Source: Gymnorhina tibicen (Eukaryota > Chordata > Aves > Passeriformes > Artamidae). From it: DNA of 64,000 nt. The notes below the pieces were generated by a model. That model was not told the origin of the DNA. It worked only from the letters and a program-made list of their open reading frames with translations, and did no database searches. Position numbers and translations under genes: made by a program. Below are positions 49,248 to 62,220 of the stretch, piece after piece; the stretch's first letter is position 1; the number at the start of each line of letters is the position of its first letter. The stretch covers positions 372,210 through 436,209 of the forward strand of contig VXAZ01003257.1 in NCBI GenBank assembly GCA_013399875.1, written 5' to 3'.

Positions 49248-52200
49248 TATGGTAACTTTGAAAAAACTCCTGCAAAAACATAATAAAAGCAAAATATTCC
49301 AAATATAACAAACTTTTATAGCTGCCAGGAAAAAAAAATTTCTGCTTACAGAGAACTGCTCTTTGAAGTATTTTTGTACCTTTTAAGGTAGAGAAATCAA
49401 ACAAGCGTGATTTTAAAGGAAATGACAGAAAAATGTCTATTTTCAAGCTTGTAAGGGAATATTAAACTAGGAGTCATATAATGAAACAAAGCTGTTTAAC
49501 TAATAATCTTCTTTGAGTGTTGCAAACCAAGTTCACTCTTTCATAAAATTCAGCTCTGCAAGGATTATTCAATGTGAAAATGCATTTAAACTTGCGATGC
49601 AAATATTCTTAAATATTCCTCTGAAGGGTTCTCTCAAGATATTTCTGTGGTTGGGTTCCAGTCTCTCCTGTGTCCTATATCCTGTATAACCCAATTCTAT
49701 TAATTACAGAAGGTAAAACATCAGCCACTTGCATGTTTAACCAGAGAAAAAGGAAAGACTTGAAGAAACAAACATGTTCAATGTTACAGCTAGATTGTAA
49801 GATTATGAGATGTGATTGAAGTTATTCTGGTTTTCACTTCATTATATCTGTTAATAGTAGAACCCCCTTGGGAAGCTGTGTCTTTTCAGAAATATATAAA
49901 TAATCCCCCTGTACTACTATTGCTGTTGAATATCGGTGTCTGAAAAAATAGTTTACTTCAGGAGAGAGCAATTCATAGCATCCAAGACTCTAAGTAGCAG
50001 AGTCTAGTTAAGTTTTCTCATTGAAGATACAGTCTGAACATTTGAAAATAGACTCTAACATAAGAAGAGGATGAAACTACCTATTCATAGACTTGTCAAG
50101 CTTTCATGTGTTTCAGCAGCAGAGAATAAATGACTTATTCCTGTCTCTATTGAGGATACTGGCAAATTTCCCATTACTTTCAGTGAAGGGAGGGACTGTC
50201 ACCGTGGGTCTCTGAGGATGAGAGTGATTCATAACAATAAAGCAATGTGGATCACTGTGCAAAAAGACCAAAGGAGTTGCATCAAGAACACACAGTGAGA
50301 CGCTTTGGTGTTCATTTCTCTCTGCAACTCTGTGTTGTTCACTGTCCCTTTTCCATGGAAGCCAGTCTTCTTCAAAGCCTGAATGACACCTCACAGGCAC
50401 GCAATCCAAGATTCAAATATTTTGAGGAGGTGTCTGATGTCTTTCTTCTTTCCCTTTTCAAAAGAAATTAGCCATGTCCAAATAAATAGCACTTGCATAT
50501 GGCCTCTAATTAAATTCATGGTTCACAGTAACCCTGTTGCCATGATGTTGTGTACATTACATTCTTATAGCCACCCTCCCAAAAACATTGCTGTGCATGG
50601 TGAGAAAGCAGACAGTGGCTCAACGACTGCAATCCTGGTTTTACAGTTACCGAGGCTGAGGCAGTGCAGTTTGTTCTTTTGGAAAGCTGTGAAGCCTGTG
50701 TCCCACTAACATTTCTGGTGTTTGCTTCCAACCAGGAAGATAAAATGCTTCCTTCTAGTGCAGTTAGCCCAGTACCTTCACAAAATCTAGGAGCCTGATA
50801 TAATGCTAGCATCATAAACTGCTATAAGGTGTTTACAACAGAAGCAGACGTGTGCTCCAAAGTTCTATACTGCTTTCTATATCAATCATTTATGTTGAAA
50901 TGCCAATGAAAGCCTACACATACCAGCTTCTGAAAAGTACCTTGGTAAATACTTTATACACACTGTTTAAAGGAGGCCATAAACTCAAAATGTGTTTGAT
51001 TTGAGAAAATAACATAGAATTTCAAGTAGTGAGTTAATCTCCCTGAAGATAATTTGAGGTTATTTTAAAATTTAAATTACTAAGGGATAAACAAAATTCA
51101 GATTTTGCTATTTGTTTCCTTTTTTTTTTCTCTTATGTAGGGTTCAAATATGGAGGTTCAATCAAAAAATTTTCAAATTACACAGGTGTATCAGGTTCTT
51201 TCCTGTGTTGTATATCACACCAGCAACAAAATTTGCTCATGCACTTCTTGGAAGTGTTATTCTATGAAGGTTTTACTCTTGAAAGCTTTCTGAAAGGTTA
51301 TTTGGTGGAGGGGAAAAGGGATGACCTCAATCAAGAGAGAATCACAATCAAGATCTACAAGAGATCTGTGATGATGTTGCAGGGTCAGCCAGAAGGTTGT
51401 ACCTGCACAAGGCAGACACGACTCAAGAGCGCTTTCCATCAGGGCAGGTCTCCAGCTGATTCCTACCAACGGTGTAAAAGAGGGTGATTTCTTCATCACC
51501 CATCCTGACTGAGAAACACTTCACCTTTTCTTCAGGGCTGTTTCTCTACAGATGTGCACCAGGCAACTCTGCCAGTAAGATTAAATGTGGCTGCTGTGCA
51601 AAAACTATTTTGGAGCTTAAATAGGAATATTTAGGCCTATCATCACTTAGAAAGCATCTTTGCTAAGGAAATGCTTAGCAGCAATTCAGATATTACCACA
51701 ATAGAAATAAAGAGTTTCATTTGTTTTACTATGGCACTCAGTAATTAGCTTTTAAATCTTTCAAGGCTAAAATTTCCGTATTGCAATGCAATTACTATAG
51801 TTGTTATGTTATCCTCATTATAATGGAATTTCATTAACAATATCATCTAAAGCAGAAATTGTCTTACCACTTAAAGGTCAGTTACTTACAAATTTGCCTG
51901 TTCCATATAAAAAAAAAAATTGAGGCCTGTTACAATTTCAGTTTTTAAAATATTTTAAGGCTCTGTGAAACTTGCTTAATGAACAATTGGTTATTTGCTT
52001 TGGGTAGATGTACTGAACAAGAGTAAGAGACAATTTAATAGAAAATAGTTGATTTATATTTACTGCAGTTAATATTTGGCATGTTTGTAAGCATAGTTTA
52101 TAGCTGGTAGCAGACAGTACTAGACCAGAATTGTAACAGGTATATTTATATGATTAGCATGCATTATCATTAACTAGATATAGTAACTATATCTGTTAGT

Positions 52201-53093
52201 GCAAAAACTGAATTGTGAAGATTTTTTTTTCCAGATACCTTATTTTGCATTTTTTTCAGTCCTGAAGTTAGAAAATTCAAGCTAAATTTTAAAACAATAT
52301 TCTTCACAAAGAAGTTCATATACCTGTTTTAAATCTTTAGATAGCTATGAAAATACATCATGGTATGATTTTCTGAGTCTTAATTTCTTTCCTTTCCCCT
52401 CGCCCTCTATATTTCATTCCTCCTTTTAGCAATTTTTGTTTTGCTTATGACAGAATGAAGCTCATGCAGGCAACTGTCAGAAGATTAAAAGGCAAAAGAT
52501 TTTATTCAAGCTTTCAAAACTTTTTTTGTTATTGTTATTAGATTCCTTGTAACTTATGAAATTTAGCTTCATTCTGAACAATTTATCAGCATACTGAAAT
52601 GTAAAAGATCATCTGTTAAATTAAAATGCCAAAAACCCCTTTATTTACCATCTGATAAAGTATTAGAAATTTAATTAATTTCACAGAGATATGCCAGAGT
52701 GCATTATGCTTCCTTAATGGCTTGGGGGGCCTTTAGAAAAGATTTTAAACAACTGGTGACTGAAAGAACCAAGAATATGGTCATTGCACATTGTTTGAAA
52801 AGAAAGATTCATTAAGTTGGGCCAAAAATATTTTTTAAAACTGAACTACTTAGTTTCATTTTGCCCCTTTAAACTGCTTGTATGAAAAGCAGACTTTCCA
52901 AACAAAAGAAATTTTCAAGACATCTGGAAGCCAAAATATTTCATTTCCAAAGTTCTGGGAGAGTCTATATGAAACCAAGCAACTTACTGAAACAAACACA
53001 AATTTGATAAATATATTGAGTTAATAAATATTCTGGTGCCTTCGGTTTTAACTTTTATACTTTTCAAATCCTGTACTGCCTAGTGTGTAACTC
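49248..53093. other. AT-rich unique DNA, no gene recognised
   Basis: No recognisable exon or classified repeat is visible. A moderately GC-richer segment at about 51,370-51,600 includes the end of an 84-codon plus frame (51,233-51,487) and a 98-108-codon group of frames lies at 50,110-50,815; none is recognised. Confidence 0.5.
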
Positions 53094-53468
53094 TGAAGTT
53101 TCTTGTGGCCTGTTAGCTGCTGTTCTCTCATGCTAGTTAGACATAACCAGCCATTCTAGGTTTGCTCTCCAAGGACACCTAGATTGTCCCAGGCCTCAAA
53201 ATATGTAAACTAAGGCCCCTGAAGAGGAGGGCAACCTTGGGGTACTTACATCATTAACTGGGTTGTAATTGGAAAATTGATCCTGATATGCAAATGGACC
53301 AACCTATAAAAGTGTGAAGAACTCATGACCCATTTGGTCATTCGGTCCATTGTGGGTGTAGCCTTTGACTGCCCAGGGTGTACCTTTGAAGGCCCATCAA
53401 ATAAATACCTACCTTTATTCCCTTATTCTTGTCTAGTCTCTGTTTCTAGGTGGCCACCCCAGACATCA
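53094..53468 (+). mobile_element. Solo LTR, about 375 bp, with 4-bp target duplication
   Basis: The element starts TGAAGTTTCTTGTGGCC and ends CCCCAGACATCA. It is flanked by ACTC on both sides (53,090-53,093 and 53,469-53,472), a 4-bp duplication typical of class I (ERV1-like) integration. Promoter-like features are an octamer ATGCAAAT near 53,289, TATAAAAG near 53,305 and AATAAA at about 53,399. They are followed by a T/C-rich R-U5-like stretch (CCTTATTCTTGTCTAGTCTC). The terminal inverted repeat is only TGA/TCA, so the borders are less secure than for the 31.3-kb LTR. The internal 61-codon frame is not a gene. Confidence 0.65.
53305..53312 (+). promoter_or_regulatory. TATA box of the 53-kb LTR
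   Basis: TATAAAAG lies about 95 bp before the AATAAA signal and about 16 bp after an ATGCAAAT octamer, the compact promoter layout of a retroviral U3. Activity is unknown. Confidence 0.45.
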
Positions 53469-56400
53469 ACTCCTTTTGCAAATAAAATATTGTCAGTGTT
53501 GTACAAATAAGCATATTGCATTCCTTCCAAAAGTTTAAGTGAACGTAGACCTAATGCCTTTATTAATTTGGCAACTCATCCTGAATTATTTTTGATTACT
53601 TTTTATCTGTGAGCAACAACTAACACATAGACCAGTTTCAAAAACCAGCAAAGTGAGAATAGCATTATATTTATCCTATGTTTTCTCTTAGAAGTATTAC
53701 CAAAACAATTCACAAGAAATGGAACCATTACTGAAAAACTACATTTCCTGATTCTTCCCTCAGCCTAGTTCTTTGCTTTGAAATTAATTGAATAAATTTA
53801 TATGCTCAAAAATTATTAATAAAACTGCACATTATTTCTCCAAAGCCACATGGATTGGTGGAAATGCTAACATGTCATAATATATGTCATTGCTTTATTT
53901 AATTCTTTATAGAAATCAATTACTTGATGTGACAAGTGGTCACATTATTTTCTTATTATTGCTGTTGTGAAAACAGCAACAACACTTGCAACAGAAGTAG
54001 ATATACTGGTCTCACTGCCTTTTTATAGACTGTCCTAAGAGATGGACATGGCATCTTTGAAGAAAATACCATAGCATAAATAATTTCTTTTTTCAATTAA
54101 CTCCTGTTTCATATCAATATGACATAATAGTCAAGTATGGAAGTGGTCTTTAGACATTTCTGCAGCCCAGAGTATATTTCTAGAGATTTTCTTCTAAATA
54201 ATGAACTGTAGCTAAGACCTGTTGTTTGCTGTTAACAATCACATTATTCTTGTTAAAGGGAGAGGAAATAAGGATGAGGCAGGGTGAGGGGCAGAGAGGT
54301 TTGCAGGGTCCTTCAGGGTAGGAATTCCTATTCTTCTGCATGAGAGGCATGCGAGTTGTAGGAATAGCTCCAGAGAGTGGAACAAGAGCAATGGAGTCAA
54401 AAGCTGCTTTCCCTTGGTGAACATTTCCTATATAAACATAGGAGATATTGTTATTCTTTTCTTGTGGTTGTAGAACATATTTGTCCCATAACCTCCAGGA
54501 TTTTATTACAAATTGGTGATACCTTTACCTATTTCATAGATCTCTTTCTGTTACAATTCAAATTACTCAAATCCTTTGAGTGCATTTATACACAAAATCA
54601 ATGAATTTCAGTACACAATTTTTAGAAATTTTCTGCCATATTTTGAAACCCTATTTTTGCTTTGATGGAATCAATTTCTTTATAAAAAAGGCTTATATTG
54701 TTAACTTGAACCTTCATAAACTTTCAGCATTGTTCCTATGATTGTCTTGAAAACGGCGCAGTAGAAAAGAAGTCGGTCTCATTCAGCCTAGGTTTTAGGA
54801 GACAGAACTGTGACTCATTAGTTTGAAACGGCGAATGAGAAAACACATTGTCTCCACAACAGTCAGATGCCTTTTCTTTGTTTCTCTGAAGCAAGTGGAG
54901 ATGTGTCCAGCCCGAATAGACTGCGGCCCTGCTCTGCAAACACCTAAAGGCTTCCTGCAGTGACAGCCTCTTGAGGGATGGAAGGATGTTGCTACTCATC
55001 CATTTACTCCACTGTGCTTGTTCCAGCACAAAGTCAGGGAGAGTGGGAAGTTTGTTATAACTACTCAGACACAAACTCCTAAACTCTGAATGGGTGCCAG
55101 TAGCAGGCATTGGGTTGGAGCAGAAGCTACATGCAGAGGGTACATCATATATGCCCAGAGGCATAAACATTCAGTGTTACCAAAATTACATGCCCCCAAA
55201 ACGGAAAGAAAATATTCTCGGGTTACCAGCTGTCCTCAACCCCACACAGAAAATTTGCTCAGTGTAACTTGTCAGATGACAAAATGCAGCAAGTACAGCT
55301 TCTTTCCTTATTTGTTCACTGAAACTACACTTAGATGCAAAAGCCTAAAAGGGTTAAGGACCCAGTTTGAGTGCAAATCAGTGTTTTTCCTAGGGCTTGC
55401 AGTTTCAGACATTAGTTCATCAGAACTAAATCAACTCCTTACAGACTGATGTGATCAGAAACTTGCCTATTTTAAAGGATCAGTTTTAATTTTTGAGGCA
55501 AACATTAATTATGCACCAAGTACTCTCTGTGCAATATTTTCAAATAAGCAATAAAGCAGCAAGCACACCTCATGCTACTGAATGAAATGTAGGAAGATCA
55601 TAACTGTAAACTTACTCAGGACAAAAACAAAGTTGCATTCTGAAAAGAAGTGATTGTAATGTGCATCAAATGACAGTTAAAAATAAACCATCATGTCCAT
55701 ATTCCTAGTTACAATATAATGCAATATAAGTAAGCTCCAAAATCTACATATATTCACATTTTTCATAGTATTTGTAGACAACTGAAAGTAAAAGTGGTTT
55801 AGCTTTTTGTCTAATTTACACTGGTATAATCCAGATTAATTTAAGCACATAGAACCAGATTGATTAAAGAAAAAAGATGCTAAGGAAGAATTTGATCCTG
55901 TATTGTGCGACTTTCATAATAAAACAACTTTTTATAATAAATTTTCTTAACACTCCTCTAAAAAAAAACCCCATGAGCTCTCTCTTTTGGCAATATAAGA
56001 AAATGAGATTGACAAATCTAGTTTAATTATTTAAACTCATAATTGTTCGGTTCTTTCATTATTTCACAAGCTTTATTTCAAGACTTGAAATAAACAGAGA
56101 AAAGGAAGAGAAGCTGCTTCTAAAGTCTTTCTTGATCACTACATTTTTGCAAAAACACAGTTTTTTCACCTTACTTATGGTCCCGCATTGTGAGATCAAG
56201 CGAAAAATTACCAGAAGTAATTCTTATTTTAAATTCAAATACACCAGTGAGGACTCTTTCCTATAAATTATTTCAACGTATGCTCTGACAGGGCTATTGT
56301 ACTTACTTTAAAGTCTTGAAAGGCAATTATAACATTCGTACTTTCTGAAAAGTAATAAAATCTCGCAAGAGTTAGGATAAGGTTACCTTCCTTATAAAAC

Positions 56401-58545
56401 TGACTCTTCTGCTTTTTTAAGAATCGATTACTTTTATTTTCCATCAAAAATATGGAATCATGAAGGCATAATATTTATTATTTATGTTAAAAAAATTGTA
56501 CAGCCACCACTAACGTTCTTAGCACTTAAGCATTAGCATGGTATTTTTTTATTTTTACAAGTCATAGCTTGATTTAGATATAATTCCTGTCTTTTCAATA
56601 ATACTCTAGAGTTCTTACGGTTTTTACTAGCTGTACATGTTATTTCTCTTGCCACTAGAGACAATTATTTTACACCAAGCATAGCCGACCTTTTATGGTT
56701 TTCTTTGTTTTATTGCTTTCATCTTATAACATTATCATTGCCTTCTATCCTACTTTAAATGCAAAATCCATTTTTGGACAACACGAGTAAAAAATATTCA
56801 AGTTTTCAAATGCCAAAGTGTGTAAATAATCACTACAGAAATTTAAGGGATGTTTTTTGCTAGAGGAATGCATGCTCCTTTCATTTTCTATTCTCTTTCA
56901 TCCTCGTAGCTTTTGCTTTGAAAATCCATGTTTCCAGGCAATAACAAGGGCATAAAGTTATTTTCTGCAAATTGTGCAGTTCTAGCAATCTTTGTTTCTC
57001 TTAAGCATCTCTGCCAAAATTGTTGCATAAGCATTTTCCAATTATGCATCGAAGTGTTAAGCAGTTCTAGTACAAGCAAAGGCCACAATGCTGGGTACAC
57101 TTGTGGTAGGTCTTCTTCATCAGCTTCTTATTTGACCCACACCCTTTTAGCACGGTTAGAAGAGGAGCAAGAAGCCCTCTTAATAGTAAACAGGCAGGTA
57201 CAAAACAGAGAAGAAAAAATACGCAAAAAATGGAAGCAAAGGGGAAGCATTTCAGTTTTTAAATAAGACTTACAGCTGTTTATAGCAAGCCCACAGTTCT
57301 GCTCTCTGTTCAATACAGCTCTTACAGCTGCTGGAGTCAAAAAAATGCTGGAGTGACACATTTGCCTCTCTCACTTTTCCTTCCTTCTAGCAGTCTTCCC
57401 ACAATTCTCCTGAGCCTCAATGCCCAAAAAGATGGGATCTCTACGTAAAAGGACTTCTAATCTTTTTGAAAATTCCCCTTCCTTCTGTAGCCTCCATTTC
57501 TCATGTCCTCACAAAGACAACTTTGCATTTCAGTAATACCTGCAGGATAAATTGCATAATGCTTTTGGGTTGCATTTCCTCTTCTGTTTGATCAGAGAGG
57601 GAGGCAAGGTGGGTGTGGGTCAGGAGGAGATCTGACCAAACCAGTTCCTTCAGAAGCAGTTGCTGGAGCTTCTTGGAGCCAACTTGTAAAAGAATCAGGA
57701 GTCACTGCAGCTGTGCCCCAGGAACCATCTCACAACTTCCCATGCAGAAAAGATTTTACCTTTTACCCATTTGGTGCAGCATGAATGGGTGGAACAGCTG
57801 GTATCTTCACCGCACAGCTAGTCAAATTGAATCATATTCCTATAACTAGGCACACCAAAACAGTATTCCAAAAGGGCAGGTGCAGCCAGATTGCATGTTA
57901 AAACATGATATGATGTAAGTAGAATCAATGCAATACATCAGTATGTAGACTGTTCTCCTCTCCCATTGTACTTAGCAAGTGGAAAACTTTTGTGAGAAAA
58001 ATAAGTTAAAACATTTGTTAGTTTAGACAATCCTAAGAAAGTTGCGCCATCAACCTTTTAGAAACTACTGCTCTTAACCAATACGTTTCCTTTTCTGAAA
58101 ATGAAGAAAGAAAAAGAAAAAAAGAAAAATGAATAGGTTCAGTTGTAGAAATATGTCATACCAGTGGCTTTCTTTTCACCCTGTAAATATTTATCTATAA
58201 CTCTATTTATTTTAACTTTAGCACTCTACTTTCCCACTTTTAAATTTGCCTTTCATGTCCTTGGAGAAAATCTCATCACTCTCTCAGCTCACAAGAAAGT
58301 GTGTTGAAGGCAATGACAACCAGACTGATTTCCCTGCCAACTGATAAGCCTGTCAGTTTTACTAGATATTTCAGAATTTATAGCATAGATTGCATCTTCA
58401 TAAATTAAGAATTCAAAAATACATTTGTGTATTTTCATATCAGCTGATGACCTTCTATTTTGTTTATCCTCAGTGTATAGTCCGTTGCAGGGATACAGTC
58501 AGGGAAAGCTGTTGAATTGATGTTCCTGATTTTATATTCTACATT
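53469..58545. other. AT-rich unique DNA, no gene recognised
   Basis: No known exon or classified repeat is visible. The longest frame in the window outside mobile elements is here: 144 codons at 54,736-55,170 on the minus strand, in a segment with retained CpGs. I do not recognise it (see findings). A GA-rich low-complexity run lies at about 58,099-58,130. Confidence 0.5.
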
Positions 58546-59136
58546 TCTGCTAGTTTTGGCTAGGGTAGAGTTAATTTTTTTTTTTTACAGTAGCCAGTAT
58601 GCAGTGATGTTTTGGTTTTGTGATGAAAACAGTGTTGATAACACAGGGATATTTCTGTTATTTCTGAGCAGTGCTTACACAGAGTCAGCGCCTTTTCTGT
58701 TCCTCACCCCACCCCACCCCTGAGGGGCCTGGGGGTGCACAATGAGTTGGGAGGGGAAACAGCCAGGACAGCTGACCCTAACTGACCCGAGGGATATTCT
58801 AGACCATATGATATCATGCTGAGTATATAATGTGGGGGGAAGAAGAAGGAAGGCGGGGAGGGCATTTGGAGCCATGTCATTCATCTTCCCAAGTCACTGT
58901 TACGTGTGATGGAGTCCAGCTTCCCTGGAGATGGCTGAACACCTGACTGCCCATTGGAAGGGGTGATTGAATTCCTTGTTCTGCTTTGCTTATGTACACA
59001 GGTTTTACTTTCCCTATTAGACTGTCTTTATCTCAACCTATGAGTTTTCTCATTTTTCCCTTTTAGTTCTTCCCCCCCCATCCCATTAGGGGATTGAGCA
59101 AGTGGCTCCGTTGCAGGCTTGGGGTAAACCAGGACA
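58546..59136 (+). mobile_element. ERVL-like solo LTR, copy 3 (second subfamily)
   Basis: A plus-strand LTR of the same family as copies 1, 2 and 4. Shared blocks are TTTTGGCTAGGGTAGAG, GTGTTGATAACACAGGG, GAGCAGTGCTTACACAG, GACAGCTGACCC, CATATGATATCATGCTGAG, then TATATAA (58,824-58,830), CTGTCTTTATCTCAACC and GGTAAACCAGGACA. It differs by lacking the ATT microsatellite block and GCATTGTGCATCAC, and it carries instead CCTGGAGATGGCTGAACACC, so it represents another subfamily. No clear target duplication was found (ACATT against TCATA). No internal retroviral sequence is present. Confidence 0.85.
58824..58830 (+). promoter_or_regulatory. TATA box of ERVL-like LTR copy 3
   Basis: TATATAA lies directly downstream of CATATGATATCATGCTGAG, the position of the core promoter in this LTR family. 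Of the four copies, this has the best-preserved TATA element. Confidence 0.5.
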
Positions 59137-61384
59137 TCATAAATAAATTCACAAGAAGGAAAAGATTTGTAGAGCAAATATTTGCAGAGTGAGTACTTCA
59201 CAGCACACATACAAGATAAACAGAGCAGACACAGAAATCAGAAAGTGACTTTCAGTCCAACAAGAAGAACAAGATCCTGAGCCCATACCATTTTGTGAAA
59301 ACAGAAGTAGCTCATCAGTATAATTTTGCAGAGATAAATTTATCAGCGTCTGGGAAACAAGACAGTCCCAGCCACCTGATGCATAACACAAATACATGTA
59401 GCCAGATTAGACATATCTTCTTCCTTTTAAAAGGTGGAGTTTTTTCATTTAACTTGAAATATAATTTAACTGATAAAACAACATTATTTTAATCTTTGGT
59501 TTGCTATACACATAACCATCATACATAACTAAACCATTCCCAGTGATACAATAACATCAAGTTTAAATAAATTACTTTACCTGGAAAGTGGAATATTTTT
59601 TATAAATGCTGCGTGTATTTAATATTTTTCTAATTCTTTAACGTTTTACATTTATTTGTATTGTGTATGACACAAAATTAAGACCTATAAGAGAAGTAAT
59701 GAGAAAATATTTCAAACAAAATGTAATGCCAGTTAAAGAAATCTAATAAAGTATCATTTGATTTTACTCTTTCCTGTATTAGTTTGTTTTCCCTTTTCCT
59801 CTTGACATTTATGTTTTCAGTACAGTCCTTCTGTCTTTTTGTCTTTCTTTCGTTACCTCTTTCTTCCCTCAGTCTTTTCTCTTATTTCTTGCTGCACTGC
59901 TCTTTCCTACTATTTTTAGTTACTTTGCTCCTGTGCCTTTTTCAACCATCATTTGGGCTCAGCAAGACAGCAAAACCATCTCACACAGAGAGAGAGCTGC
60001 ACGGGAAAGAACAATGTTTTTCTCAGTCTTCCCTAATGAATCTGTGGCTTTTTCAAGTGAAAATACTTGAAGAAATTATTTGCTGAAATTCACCAGTTTT
60101 ACAGGGAAAAGTTGCATCTATCTGCCATTTAAGCAATAATGTGCTTTAGAAATAATTCAGTCAGGCAGCACAATTATGGTGGCCACACCTGTGAAAGTGA
60201 TATTGAAATGGTAATTTATGGCAGTCTCTGGTTTATAACTGGCAGACAGAGACTATCCCTGGCTTGCTAAAGATTTTTTTATTTTTTCTTGGGCGCATAT
60301 TCTTATTGCTTCTCAGAGTTGCAAATTCCAAAGAACATACACATAAATGCAAAAAATTAGTAAATTCTTCTTGATCACCACTTACATCTATTATTTACAT
60401 GTTGGACTAAACCAATGACAAAACATTGTAGTAGAAGTACTACCTATAAAAAAGTAGGATGAAGTTTCAGGAGATATTATATGCTATCATTAATTTATTA
60501 CATGCCCTGATTTTTATGTCCTACACAGTTTAAAATAAAAAGATTTTGTTATAGAAAAAGTTTCTTAGACCAACTTCACATCAAAGGATAGATGTTCAGA
60601 ATGTTACAAGTGCAGAAATATGTCATTCCAGTTTGGATAATATTAAAAAAGCAAATGAATGTCCCCTTTATCTACTCCAAAACTGTGCTTTCAACATAAC
60701 CTTTCATCTTCATAGGAAAAAGTAATTCTGAGAAAATCAAGCAGCAAATCTTTTCAAAAGTTTATTTTTAATAATTGTATTGTTCTTAATAACCAGCAGT
60801 TTGAAAAAATGTTGGAATCCCTTTTGCATATGTTCTGCATTATCAGACAGAAAAGTTTCTGCCCTCAATGGAGGATGGAGCACTTAGACGAAGAAAGTCT
60901 CTGGACAGGAAATAAAGTCAGGAAAAGTACAGTATCTTTAGCATATCCTAATTTAACAACTTGAAACCTATCTTCAAGCAACATTGACATTTGAGTTTCC
61001 AAGAGTATAAACACTTATTGCTTATAGAATTCAGTATAAGCACATACTTGGAGAAATGTAAAATCATGCATTATTTTAAACAAGATTATTTTTCTGTAGC
61101 CTGGAAAAGGATATGAATTTCATGCACTTTAACATGACAAGATAATTATCATTTTAAAGAGTTCTTAATGCTGGTATTTCAGTATTCAATAAGGTGTATG
61201 GGAGCTGTGGAATAACCAGTTCACATATAAAGTTTCTCTGTGAAATTCAGAAATAATGAAAAAATCATTCCAAAGGAAATAAATGCAGGAAATTTTTTCT
61301 GTTCTATTTCACAGAAGAAGCTATTTGAACCTTATGGCATTTATAAAATAATCAACTTCCATTTTAATCTCTGTATTTCTGAGC
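59137..61384. other. AT-rich unique DNA, no gene recognised
   Basis: No recognisable exon or classified repeat is visible. The hydrophobic 100-codon plus frame at 59,784-60,086 comes from a T/C-rich strand (runs of CTT and TTTC) and is most likely a composition effect. Confidence 0.55.
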
Positions 61385-62220
61385 CGGGAGACAGGATACC
61401 ATGCAGAGGGACGTGGACAAGCTTGAGAAATGGGCCTATGGGAACCTCATGAGGTTTAACAAGCCCAAGTGCAGGGTGCTGCACCTGGGTTAGGGCAAAC
61501 CATGGGATCAGCACAGGCTGGGGGATGAACAGATCCAGAGCAGCCTTGTCAAGAAAGAATTTGGTGATGCTGGTGGATGACAGGCTGGACATGACCCAGC
61601 CATGGGCACTCACAGCCCAGAGAGCCAAATGTGTTTTGGCTGCATCCAAAAAGCCCTGTGGCCACCAGGATGAGGGAGGGGATTCTGCCCCTCTGTTCTC
61701 CTGAGGTGCCACCTGGAGTGCTGCATCCAGCTCTGAGGCCGCAACCCAAGGAAGGACATTGACCTGTTGGAACAATTCCAGAGGAGGCCACAAAGACTAT
61801 CAGAGGGATGGAGCACCTCTGCTATGAGGAAAGCCTGACTGATCTGGGTTTGTTCAACCTGGAGAAGAAAAGGCTCATGGGAGACCTTACTGAGGCCTTT
61901 CAGGACTTAAAAGGGGCTTATACAAAACGTGGAAACAGACTTTTCAGTACACCTTGTTACAACAGGGCTAGGGGTAATGGCTTTTAACTAAAAGAAGGTA
62001 GAATCAGACTGTACGGAAGAAAATGTTTACTGTCAGGGTGGCGAGACACTGGAGCAGGTTGCCCAGAGAGGTGGTAGATGCCCGATCTGAGGAAACATTC
62101 AAGCTCAGGTTGGACGGGGCTCTTAGCTACATGATCTAGTTCAAGATGTCCCTGCTCATTGCAGGGGGATTGGACTAGATGACCTTTAAAGGTCCTTTCC
62201 AACCCAAACCATTCTATGAT
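61385..62220 (+). mobile_element. CR1 LINE, 5'-truncated copy D (plus)
   Basis: A plus-strand CR1 3' part. It begins in the RT region (ATGCAGAGGGACGTGGACAA; GTGCAGGGTGCTGCACCTGG), runs through the C-terminal block (CTGGAGAAGAAAAGGCTCAT) and the segment GTTGCCCAGAGAGGTGG. It ends with GGATTGGACTAGATGACC and the canonical CR1 end CCAACCCAAACCATTCTATG. In-frame stops (for example after the AGGGTGCTGCACCTGGGT block) and frame changes make it inactive. The minus-strand frames at 61,341-61,816 (up to 150 codons) are antisense by-products of this element. The 3' end differs from copies A and B, so a different CR1 subfamily is likely. Confidence 0.95.

Noticed and set aside
59784..60086. 100-codon hydrophobic frame as a membrane protein
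   Set aside because: It is a composition effect of a T/C-rich strand; no homologous family is recognised.
61341..61816. Minus-strand frames of up to 150 codons
   Set aside because: They are antisense to CR1 copy D, which is on the plus strand.
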